Shown: positions 9,353 through 17,082 of the stretch, one piece after another
How positions within the stretch are numbered: position 1 is the stretch's first letter
How the letters are laid out: every line of letters begins with the position of its first letter
Source of the DNA: MWFE01 sp964481075
GTDB taxonomy: Bacteria > Bacteroidota > Bacteroidia > Bacteroidales > Tenuifilaceae
Length of the DNA: 24,608 nucleotides
Direction of reading: 5' to 3'
Assembly (NCBI GenBank): GCA_964481075.1
Contig: CAYZSD010000036.1
Location: forward strand, 1-24,608
The notes under the pieces: model-generated
Told to the model about the DNA's origin: nothing
Database searches by the model: none
The model's input: only the letters and a program-made list of their open reading frames with translations
Translations under genes and position numbers: made by a program

Positions 9353-10507
9353 ATGAAACGTAGGTTTTTAATTCTCACTTCCGAGGCCTCATCGCATATT
9401 GCTGGCGACAGCAAGAGCGCTATTTTGCTTACCGACGAATTGAAAAATCTCGGGGTGAAGTCAACAATAATTTCTTATAAAAATAGTGAATCCTGGTTTT
9501 TGTGGGAAAAGGATTCTAAAGGGCCAATAATATCACAATATTTTGGAGTTAACCTATGGCAAAAAATAATATCGAGGGTCTTGTTGTCAGTTGTGCTTTT
9601 GTACTATGGGATAAATGTAAAAAGTTGGATTATCTACGGGAAGGTTAGAGGCAACAGAATTGCTATTCTTGCAGGTTGGCTTTTAGGGAAAAGGGTCATT
9701 TTTCGGTCAACACTTTGGGGTTACGATAATATATCCACGTTAGTAAGTTTTAGAAAAGTTAACAGAATAATATACAGCTTAATATGGGGTTATTGGGCTC
9801 TTAACCCTTTGTTGGCGGATGATTTCAAGGCAACTTTTCCGTCAAAAAAAAGACACCGAATTTTCACCTCTCAACAAGGTGTTCCAGTAGGTTTTAGGCA
9901 AGTACCTATTGAAAAGAAGCTTGATCTAAGAAGAAAACATGGAATTCCCAATGACCTTTTAGTGATTATTATGGTTGGTCATGTTATTGAAAGAAAGGGT
10001 TTTCCTGCGATTTTTGATTCTTTGGCAAGGTTAGAATCGGATTTTCTACTTTTGGTTGTGGGAATGGTTGATCCCGAAATAAATTCAAGGCTATTGAAAC
10101 ACTCATCTGAGATGAAGAGTAATATGCACTATGCCAAATCTTTGCTTAATGATAAGGTACGTTTTTTGGGCTGGGTAAACTATGTTGAGGAGTACTTAAA
10201 TATTTCGGATATATTCTTACATGCAGCATATTCCGAAGGTTTCCCACCCAATTCATTGAACGAAGCAATTGCTTGTGGTCTTCCTTGTGTTGTTAGAAGA
10301 ATACCCGGTGTTTATGGTGAATATTTAGAAAATAACGCTGTGTTGTTTTTTGAAAATGAGCAAGAGATGAGGTATCATTTAACCACGTTAATGGTTAATG
10401 AGTCACTTAGATCTCATATTCGTAAATGTGGGGGTGAATGGGCAATAAAACACTTGGACATCAGTGATATTGCAAAGAAGCTGTTGGTTTTTATTGAAAA
10501 AAGTTAG
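9353..10507 (+). CDS. GT4-family glycosyltransferase
   Basis: Predicted retaining glycosyltransferase of the GT-B fold, 384 residues, acting in the cytoplasm on a lipid-linked or polysaccharide acceptor. The N-terminal half begins MKRRFLILTSEASSHIAGDS, with a Gly and Ser near the acceptor pocket. The C-terminal half starts at IIMVGHVIERKGFPAIFDSL and contains AAYSEGFPPNSLNEAIACG. The two glutamates of the donor-binding motif are nine residues apart here instead of the usual eight. The gene starts 10 bp after the sulfotransferase stop, so sugar addition and sulfation are likely to be expressed together. The donor sugar cannot be predicted. It converges with the next glycosyltransferase, leaving a 35-bp spacer with no clear terminator. 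Confidence 0.85.
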   Translation: MKRRFLILTSEASSHIAGDSKSAILLTDELKNLGVKSTIISYKNSESWFLWEKDSKGPIISQYFGVNLWQKIISRVLLSVVLLYYGINVKSWIIYGKVRGNRIAILAGWLLGKRVIFRSTLWGYDNISTLVSFRKVNRIIYSLIWGYWALNPLLADDFKATFPSKKRHRIFTSQQGVPVGFRQVPIEKKLDLRRKHGIPNDLLVIIMVGHVIERKGFPAIFDSLARLESDFLLLVVGMVDPEINSRLLKHSSEMKSNMHYAKSLLNDKVRFLGWVNYVEEYLNISDIFLHAAYSEGFPPNSLNEAIACGLPCVVRRIPGVYGEYLENNAVLFFENEQEMRYHLTTLMVNESLRSHIRKCGGEWAIKHLDISDIAKKLLVFIEKS

Positions 10508-10542
10508 ACACTAGTTGTAAGAGAAAGAGTTACAAAAACGAA

Positions 10543-11637
10543 TCAATTGCTTAGGATGTTTTTTATTCGATTTATACTTTCAGCCTGAACATGTTTTGAT
10601 TTTTTAAACCCGTTTTCTGCAATTCTTTCTCGAAGCATGGGGTTTTCGATTAGTAGGCGAAGTTTATCAGCAATCACGCGTGGATTGGAGTCGTCAAGAT
10701 ACAAAATCTCCTCAAAATCAGTAAACATACATTGCAGGCTTTCTCTTCCACTTGTAACAACAACCACTTTCTCAGCCATTGCTTCAAGAATTACCAAGGG
10801 AAAGTAATCACTTTCTGAGGGGAGGACGAAAATACTTGCCCTTTGAAACAATTTCTGCTTTTCGTATCCATAAACGCCACCAATAATTTCAACTTTACCT
10901 TCAAGATTAAGCGAAGAAACAAGAGATTTAATATTTGGAATTGTTTCTTTGGTTGGAGGTAATCCTGCAATGGTTAAACTTAAACCAGAAACTTCTTTGC
11001 ATAGTAAAGCAAAGGAAATAATAACCTTATCGTAACCTTTGCTGGGCATCAGATTTGATAGGAAAAGAATTTTTTTCTCGTCTTTTTGCGAAGTGCTGCT
11101 GCAAGGAGTACAATCAATACAATTAGGTATAGCAAAGACCTCAGCATTTTTCAATCTTAAGGGTTCAATCTCTCTTTTTACGAGTGATTCGGTAAGATGA
11201 ATTATGGTGCATCCCCTGAAAAGGAATCTATAGAGTTGTGTTAAATGGTATTTCTTATTAAACTCCAACAGGCCAGGACGATGGAAATGGAGGACTGGTT
11301 TTGCTTTCGGGGCAAGAAGTTTAACTATAAGTAAGTACAAACTATCGCGGAAAATAACAAATTTCAATGGAATCATTGAAAAGTAAACCACATTGGGTCT
11401 GTACGTAAAAAGTTGAAAGATAAGTTTAAAAAGAATTGTGAAAGCCTTTACAATTTTTCCAAACCTTACCTTTTGTAGATCGGAAAGGTTTTTTGCAAAA
11501 TCAAGCTTGATGAGTCGAGTTTCGAAGTTATTGTCGCTGCAAATAGTTTCATAAACAAACCTATTCATGGTACTTGCACCGTGGATTGGGGGAGGAACTT
11601 GGATTAAGAAAAGAATTTTTCTTTTGTTATCTCCCAT
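10543..11637 (-). CDS. GT4-family glycosyltransferase
   Basis: Second GT-B-fold glycosyltransferase of the GT4 type, 364 residues. The N terminus has ILFLIQVPPPIHGASTM, the glycine-rich start of the acceptor domain. The donor domain begins KKILFLSNLMPSKGYDKVI and contains LPSESDYFPLVILEAMA. In that motif the first Glu of the E-x7-E pair appears to be Asp, while the second is kept. The start lies 11 bp after the stop of the polysaccharide deacetylase gene, so they very probably share a transcript. Likely role: assembly of a surface polysaccharide or glycan. Donor and acceptor are unknown. Confidence 0.85.
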   Translation of the reverse strand: MGDNKRKILFLIQVPPPIHGASTMNRFVYETICSDNNFETRLIKLDFAKNLSDLQKVRFGKIVKAFTILFKLIFQLFTYRPNVVYFSMIPLKFVIFRDSLYLLIVKLLAPKAKPVLHFHRPGLLEFNKKYHLTQLYRFLFRGCTIIHLTESLVKREIEPLRLKNAEVFAIPNCIDCTPCSSTSQKDEKKILFLSNLMPSKGYDKVIISFALLCKEVSGLSLTIAGLPPTKETIPNIKSLVSSLNLEGKVEIIGGVYGYEKQKLFQRASIFVLPSESDYFPLVILEAMAEKVVVVTSGRESLQCMFTDFEEILYLDDSNPRVIADKLRLLIENPMLRERIAENGFKKSKHVQAESINRIKNILSN

Positions 11638-11648
11638 ACAATAGGCTA

Positions 11649-12266
11649 TTAATCAGCACTAATCTTCCCAAACTCCAACTCCCGTTTCTTTACTTCCTCA
11701 AGCGTCTTCTTCAGCCCATATTTCATATTCCTCTCAGCCTTCTTCGAGTCGTGGAAAACGATGATGGCTCCCGGGTGTAAGTTATTCAACACGATATTTG
11801 CGCATCGCCAAGGGGTAACCCATCGGCTGTAATCCATGCTGAGTACATCCCATAGCACAACCTTATATCGCTCGTTTAGTACATTGAACTGGGTGGACTT
11901 AATCCTCCCGTAGGGAGGGCGGAACAGGTTGCTCTCAATCAGATCGGCGGCAAGGTCAACATCCTGAACGTACTGGCCCGTTGGGGTTTCCCAACCCTTT
12001 AGGTGGCTGTAACTATGATTGCCAACAGCATGACCTTCGGCTAGAATTCGCTCGTAGATATCTGGATGCATCTCAACCTTTTTACCTAAGCAAAAAAAAG
12101 TGGCCTTGGCATTGTATTGCTTAAGGGTGTCAAGTACCCATGGTGTGACCCCCTCGGTGGGTCCATCGTCGAAGGTAAGGTAAACCGTTTTCCCATCGTC
12201 GGGCATACGCCAAACGATATTTGGGAAAAGGTTGGTGAAGAATCGAGGGGGGCTTAAGTTAATCAT
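11649..12266 (-). CDS. Polysaccharide deacetylase (NodB/CE4 family)
   Basis: Metal-dependent deacetylase removing N- or O-acetyl groups from a sugar polymer or precursor. All main CE4 motifs are present in 205 residues: TFDDGP (31-36; Asp33 the base, Asp34 a metal ligand), HSYSH (84-88; both His metal ligands), RPPYG (116-120) and IVFHD (169-173). There is no signal peptide or membrane anchor, so it is either cytoplasmic or exported by other means; cytoplasmic CE4 enzymes often act on lipid-linked or nucleotide-linked precursors. It lies 29 bp after the DUF433 gene and 11 bp before a GT4 gene. Deacetylation could expose an amine or hydroxyl for later sulfation, but that link is inference. Confidence 0.9.
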   Translation of the reverse strand: MINLSPPRFFTNLFPNIVWRMPDDGKTVYLTFDDGPTEGVTPWVLDTLKQYNAKATFFCLGKKVEMHPDIYERILAEGHAVGNHSYSHLKGWETPTGQYVQDVDLAADLIESNLFRPPYGRIKSTQFNVLNERYKVVLWDVLSMDYSRWVTPWRCANIVLNNLHPGAIIVFHDSKKAERNMKYGLKKTLEEVKKRELEFGKISAD

Positions 12267-12295
12267 TAACTAAAAGTTCTCGTTAGCGAGCAGCC

Positions 12296-12538
12296 TCATT
12301 GCTCAGATTTAAATGTTTCGTAGAAGATTAAACCTTCACTCAAAAGGTCTTGAATATACAAAAATACTGCCTGAAGGCTTTCTTTTGTCATTCTTGGATA
12401 ATTATCCAATATCTGTTGCTCCGACCACCCAGAGGCAAGTAGGTTGATAATGTGTTCTACTGACAAGCGAGTACCCTTTACAACAGGTTTACCAACTAGA
12501 ACACCTTGATCGGCTACGATATAATCCTTCCAATTCAT
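12296..12538 (-). CDS. DUF433 family protein, orphan
   Basis: Small protein of 80 residues of the DUF433 family, a helix-turn-helix-like fold often found as the antitoxin partner of a PIN-like (DUF5615) toxin. The family signature is visible: GKPVVKGTRLSVEHIINLLASG, followed by WSEQQILDNYPRMTKESLQAVF. No partner toxin gene lies on either side: DUF2723 ends 35 bp upstream and the deacetylase starts 29 bp downstream. It may therefore act as a stand-alone DNA-binding protein, regulate a toxin elsewhere, or be a relic. Its place within the glycan operon may be passive. Confidence 0.85.
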   Translation of the reverse strand: MNWKDYIVADQGVLVGKPVVKGTRLSVEHIINLLASGWSEQQILDNYPRMTKESLQAVFLYIQDLLSEGLIFYETFKSEQ

Positions 12539-12573
12539 TCTGTAATATAGTTACATTCCTGCAATTCTATAAA

Positions 12574-15500
12574 CTACCTTTGCGAGGAGATTATTGTTCC
12601 AAGGTGCTCAAATAGTTCTTCTAGCTCTTTTTTATGCTCACCTCTTTCATGTGTCGAAGCCATCTTGTAAAGCTCTTGAAGGACATAAAGATTCAGTTCT
12701 GTTTCACTTCTAGAACGTCGAACAAGTTTGTCGGGTAGGTTTAGCAAGAAGGATAGCTCATCAACGCATTGTTCCATGTAAACCCTTGAGTACTTTTTAC
12801 CCTGCTCGGTATCACCGGCTCTATAGTAACCATCGATAAGCGAAAGGGTAAAGAAGTTGAAAGGGACGGTTTGGTGTGGAACCACTTCCATACATCTGTC
12901 AAGCACTTTAACCGCCGAATCCCTTCTTCCTTCATCAACCAAAGCGTGTGCTAATCGCCCAAAAATATTGCGATAGTTTGAGATAATCCTTGTGCTATTC
13001 TCATTAATGTAAACCTTAGGGTTCGAGATGCTCCGAAAACGGTACTTATTCATTAGGTTGTCCCACATTACACTAGTGTCAACCTTACCATATCTTCCAC
13101 CAACACGTTGTGCCTCAATGGGAACAATTCGGTAGGTAAGACCCTCGAGTTGAAAGTATTTATCCAGATTTTGGTAGGTATCGGAACTAACAGTAATGGC
13201 AAAGTAAATGGGTCGTTCCCAATTGTTGTGAGCCATAAGGTCTTTAAGGAATAAACCATCCTTTAGAAGGTAGTTGGTTGGTATTCTCCATCGCATGGTA
13301 TCAACCACTTCGCGTAATCTTTCCTGCCTTACTACCCCTTTTTCAGCAATTACTTCCCGGTCAATCGGGAGAAAGAGATTTCTTGATGGAAAGAAATCGA
13401 CCCGTTGGTTCCTCTCAAAAGGGGAGTTTACCTTAGTGTTAAGGTCATCGCTAAGAACAAAGTCGATGGCTTGTTTAACGTGCACTGCCTGTGATATACG
13501 ATCGGTGGCAAGGACTACATCGCGAGTACCGGTAACATACTGGTCGGGGCTCATGGATACAGGTAAGGGGTCAGATTCGTAGGCCTTTCGCTTCATTTGG
13601 TCGATGTACCAATCGGCACGAAGGTAGCTTAGGTTGCTAACCCTTACATCGGTTCGGGTTCCTTCCACCTCCTGAGCGTACCAAAGAGGGAAGGTGTCGT
13701 TATCGCCATAGGAGAAGATGATAGCATTTGGGCCACATGTATTTAGGGCATTGAATGCAAAATCAACGGTAAGATAGTTCCCAGATCTATCATGATCGTC
13801 CCAGTTCTCGTATGCCATAAGGGAAGGGACAAAAACTAAACATAGAGTTGTTGACAGAATGGCTCCAGGCGCTTTATCGAAAGCCTTTCTAACCAAACTG
13901 AAGAGAGCAAAAACACCAAGACCAATCCAAATGCTAAAAGCGTAGAAGCTTCCAGCATAAGCATAATCGCGTTCGCGGGGTTGGAATGGAGTTTGGTTAA
14001 GGTAAACAACAATGGCAATTCCTGTTAGGACAAATAGAAGGGTGACAATCCAAAAGTTTTTCTGATCTCGAAAGTACTGAAATAACAAACCAGCAATTCC
14101 TAACAGTAGGGGGAGCATGTAATACCTGTTGTGTGCTTTGTTTTTGAAAGATGCTGGTAACTCATTTTGTGGTCCCAAACGAGGCGAATCGATAAATGGG
14201 ATTCCACTTATCCAATTCCCCTTGACAACCTCGCCGCTTCCTTGGATATCGTTTTGCCGTCCGGCAAAGTTCCACATGAAGTAGCGCCAGTACATGAAAC
14301 CAAGCTGGTAGGAGAAGAAGAAGCTTAGGTTTTCGGAGAAGGTCGGGATATGCTTAATCTCTGTTTCCCCACTTCGTGAGGGTATTCTCACGGGGCGACC
14401 CCTAAAATTGCTCCACTGCTTGTATGCTTCAATATGTCTTTGATCTGAACTATACATTCTTGGAAAAAAGGTTATAAAACGATCATCGTAAACTAGCTCA
14501 GCTTTTCGAGTTGCCACAACGTATTTCCCATCTCTTTGTATATACTGCGGACTTCCTTCGTTTCTTTCAACAAGAGGAGCATCGAACGACTGCCCTTTAA
14601 ACAATGGGCGATCGCCATACTGCTCTCTGTTAAGATAGTAAAGAAGCGAGAACATATTATTTGGGCTGTTCTGATCCATTGGGGGGGTTGCCGACGATCG
14701 GATAACTATTATAGCAAACGAACTGTAACCAATCAGAATCATTGCGAAGCTAATAAGTATTGTATTCATAACAGGCTTAACCTGGATGTAGGTGTAACGA
14801 ATACCTAGAACCAATGCTGTCGCCAATGCAACAATGTAAAAGATAACCCCAGATTTGAAGGGAAGGCCAAAACTATTTACGAAAAGCAGCTCAAATTTTG
14901 AGGCTAACACTATTATACCCTGGATAATGCCATACATCATTACCACAAGAAGGATCACTGAGAGTGTTAGTGCCTTTATTGTTCCCCATAAGCTAACTGG
15001 ATACTTCCTGAAATAGTAAACCATTACAATTGCTGGTATTGCAAGTAGATTCAAAAGGTGTACACCAATTGAAAGCCCCATCAGGTATGCAATTAGGATA
15101 AGCCATCTATTGGCATGAGGTTCATCGGCCACGTTCTCCCATTTTAGTATTGCCCAAAAAACCAGAGCTGTAAACAACGAAGAGGTCGCATACACCTCTG
15201 CCTCAACGGCCGAAAACCAGAATGTGTCGGAAAATGTGTAAGCCAATGCACCTACAAGACCAGCACCCATAGTAAGAATTACCTGTGTAAGATTGAAGCC
15301 TTCTTCAATGTTTCCAGCCAACTTTCGGGCAAGGTGGGTAATGCTCCAAAACAAAAACAGAATTGTAAAAGCGCTTGCTAGTGCCGATAATCCATTGGCA
15401 AATATTGGGATTAGCTCCTTTGAGGGGGCAAGCATGGTGAAGAACCTCATCAGCAGCATGAAAAAAGGTGCCCCCGGAGGATGACCAACAAGGAGTTTAT

Positions 15501-15645
15501 ATCCACTGGCAATGAATTCGCCACAATCCCAAAAGCTAGCGGTGGGTTCAATGGTTAGGAGATACACTACTGCGGCAATGGCAAAGGTTATCCATCCTGT
15601 GATATTGTTGATAAACCTATATTTTTTGGAATCGAATTCTTGCAT
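12574..15645 (-). CDS. DUF2723 membrane glycosyltransferase-like protein
   Basis: Large multi-spanning membrane protein of the DUF2723 family, typical of Bacteroidota and related in fold to protein O-mannosyltransferases (GT-C). Of 1023 residues, roughly the first 300 and residues 490-620 are membrane segments, and the remainder is a soluble domain. The first periplasmic loop holds FWDCGEFIASGYKLLVGHPPG, with Asp40 and Glu43 in the place of the catalytic acidic pair of the GT-C family. Members are proposed to move sugars from a polyprenyl-phosphate carrier to secreted proteins or glycans at the outer face of the inner membrane. A promoter box sits at 15674-15681, and three genes follow at short spacing, so this may lead a four-gene operon. 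Confidence 0.85.
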   Translation of the reverse strand: MQEFDSKKYRFINNITGWITFAIAAVVYLLTIEPTASFWDCGEFIASGYKLLVGHPPGAPFFMLLMRFFTMLAPSKELIPIFANGLSALASAFTILFLFWSITHLARKLAGNIEEGFNLTQVILTMGAGLVGALAYTFSDTFWFSAVEAEVYATSSLFTALVFWAILKWENVADEPHANRWLILIAYLMGLSIGVHLLNLLAIPAIVMVYYFRKYPVSLWGTIKALTLSVILLVVMMYGIIQGIIVLASKFELLFVNSFGLPFKSGVIFYIVALATALVLGIRYTYIQVKPVMNTILISFAMILIGYSSFAIIVIRSSATPPMDQNSPNNMFSLLYYLNREQYGDRPLFKGQSFDAPLVERNEGSPQYIQRDGKYVVATRKAELVYDDRFITFFPRMYSSDQRHIEAYKQWSNFRGRPVRIPSRSGETEIKHIPTFSENLSFFFSYQLGFMYWRYFMWNFAGRQNDIQGSGEVVKGNWISGIPFIDSPRLGPQNELPASFKNKAHNRYYMLPLLLGIAGLLFQYFRDQKNFWIVTLLFVLTGIAIVVYLNQTPFQPRERDYAYAGSFYAFSIWIGLGVFALFSLVRKAFDKAPGAILSTTLCLVFVPSLMAYENWDDHDRSGNYLTVDFAFNALNTCGPNAIIFSYGDNDTFPLWYAQEVEGTRTDVRVSNLSYLRADWYIDQMKRKAYESDPLPVSMSPDQYVTGTRDVVLATDRISQAVHVKQAIDFVLSDDLNTKVNSPFERNQRVDFFPSRNLFLPIDREVIAEKGVVRQERLREVVDTMRWRIPTNYLLKDGLFLKDLMAHNNWERPIYFAITVSSDTYQNLDKYFQLEGLTYRIVPIEAQRVGGRYGKVDTSVMWDNLMNKYRFRSISNPKVYINENSTRIISNYRNIFGRLAHALVDEGRRDSAVKVLDRCMEVVPHQTVPFNFFTLSLIDGYYRAGDTEQGKKYSRVYMEQCVDELSFLLNLPDKLVRRSRSETELNLYVLQELYKMASTHERGEHKKELEELFEHLGTIISSQR

Positions 15646-15673
15646 CGGATTGGTTTTTTATTGGTTCAGGGTG

Positions 15674-15681
15674 CAAAAGTA
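15674..15681 (-). promoter_or_regulatory. Putative -7 box of the DUF2723 operon
   Basis: On the minus strand this reads TACTTTTG, matching TAnnTTTG. The transcript would start near 15668, giving a leader of about 22 bases before the ATG at 15645. No convincing -33 TTG is visible at 17-23 bp; GGTTATG further upstream is the nearest. The box lies in the only sizeable spacer (101 bp) before this run of minus-strand genes. Confidence 0.5.
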
Positions 15682-15746
15682 GTATTTATACATGTTATTT
15701 CATAACCTTTGTGTTTGCTTTAAGTCTCAGCTGACCATTGATTAGT

Positions 15747-16943
15747 TTAGTACAAAAAGCCAAAAAGCCAAAGAGGGATTTTCTTATCAATGGCAATTTC
15801 TAGGTCATCTGAAGCAATGTACGAGTTTGCTATGTTCTCTATATGCCTTGAATTTTTTCCCCTACCCCCAACTTCAAATGTATAATTGTTGTCAACAAAA
15901 AAATCTCCTTGAGATGGATAGGAAACTTCATGCAAACTGCCCACCTGATTGAAAAAGAAGGTTTCTCGCAGATTGCCTATATTAACGTTCTGATTTCCAA
16001 TTGCAAATATTAAATTTGGGTTATTTAGATAAATCTTCTCTGGTTTATTTAGATTACTAATCCCTTTAGTATTGCTGTATAGCAAGCTAACAACATCGGT
16101 TTTGTTTAGGTACTGTAAGTATTTTATCATAGACTCTCTCGATAGCCCAATTTGTTGACTTAACTTCGATATGTTTGGCTTGAAAGGAACCATGGGAGCA
16201 ATTAATCCAATTAGCTTTCGAATCTGAACAATAGCTTCGTAATCCACATGAAAACTTGAAGGTATATCAACCTCAAGAATTAATGATGAAATTTGGGCGA
16301 TTCTTTTATGATATGTTTCAATATCTTCCTTAAAGAATGGATAGTATCCGAATTTTAAATACTCTTGAAATGCCTTTATTGGCTTAATTTGTTGACTTAT
16401 CTCCCAGCTTATTTCTCTTGAATCGCTTAGAATAGCACTAAGATTAATAGAGGGTAAATTAATACCGTATTGAAAATGAATGTATTCCCGAAGTGAAAGA
16501 CCATGTAGATGGTAGAAAATTGCTCTTCGGCTAAAATCAGCTGCCCCTTTTTTTATTTCTAGAGTCGAAGACCCAGAAAGAACCAATTGCAAGTTCTTGT
16601 AATTATCGTAAATTGATTTTATTTCGCTACTCCACTTGGGGTATTTGTGTATCTCGTCCACAAAAAGGTATTTGCCTCCTTGCTTAACAAAATCATCGGC
16701 TAAATCAATTATTGTGTGATTACTGAAAAAGATATCATCAGCCGATACATACAAAACCTGATCGATTATTGGAATATTCTTTTCAATATGCTGAAGCATA
16801 AGGGTTGTTTTTCCAACTCCTCTGGCTCCAGTTATGATGATTAATCGACTATTCCAGTTAATGGTGGCTGCAATCTCACGGTAAAAACCTGTTGGTACCG
16901 ACTTAATCTGTTGATACGACCACGTTCTTAAACGCTCCATCAT
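15747..16943 (-). CDS. AAA ATPase with DUF4143 C-terminal domain
   Basis: ATP-binding protein of the widespread AAA_14 plus DUF4143 family, 398 residues, of uncertain biological function; some relatives are thought to act in defence or regulation. Walker A is GARGVGKT (residues 39-46), Walker B is YLFVDEIHKYP (92-102), and a sensor segment LVLSGSSTLEI follows. The C-terminal part includes YLNKTDVVSLLY and FEVGGRGKNSR; DUF4143 has a restriction-endonuclease-like core in this region (established for the family). The ATG at 16943 is chosen because a promoter overlaps the extended TTG start at 16988. The MM at the N terminus leaves 16940 as an alternative. The gene appears monocistronic. Confidence 0.85.
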   Translation of the reverse strand: MMERLRTWSYQQIKSVPTGFYREIAATINWNSRLIIITGARGVGKTTLMLQHIEKNIPIIDQVLYVSADDIFFSNHTIIDLADDFVKQGGKYLFVDEIHKYPKWSSEIKSIYDNYKNLQLVLSGSSTLEIKKGAADFSRRAIFYHLHGLSLREYIHFQYGINLPSINLSAILSDSREISWEISQQIKPIKAFQEYLKFGYYPFFKEDIETYHKRIAQISSLILEVDIPSSFHVDYEAIVQIRKLIGLIAPMVPFKPNISKLSQQIGLSRESMIKYLQYLNKTDVVSLLYSNTKGISNLNKPEKIYLNNPNLIFAIGNQNVNIGNLRETFFFNQVGSLHEVSYPSQGDFFVDNNYTFEVGGRGKNSRHIENIANSYIASDDLEIAIDKKIPLWLFGFLY

Positions 16944-16954
16944 AATTTTTTCCA

Positions 16955-16985
16955 CAAAAATAGCAAAAATGTAAATTGCAGTCAA
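16955..16985 (-). promoter_or_regulatory. Promoter of the DUF4143 ATPase gene
   Basis: On the minus strand TTGAC is followed, after a 20-bp gap from TTG, by TATTTTTG, an almost ideal Bacteroidota -33/-7 pair. The transcript start would lie near 16949, only about 6 bases from the ATG at 16943, so the message would be nearly leaderless. A second TATTTTTG box lies 31 bp upstream at 16986-16993 and could give a longer leader. Confidence 0.65.
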
Positions 16986-17082
16986 CAAAAATACAAAAAA
17001 ATGTAAACCAGAATTTACAAAACCAGAATGAAGATATTCTAAAAGGCAAAAAAATCTGGCAGAAACAGATCTAACAATCGTG

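Noticed and set aside
12267..12295. Small hairpin CTCG-TTAG-CGAG as terminator between DUF433 and the deacetylase
   Set aside because: A four-base stem with no U tract is too weak; read-through is likelier given the spacing.
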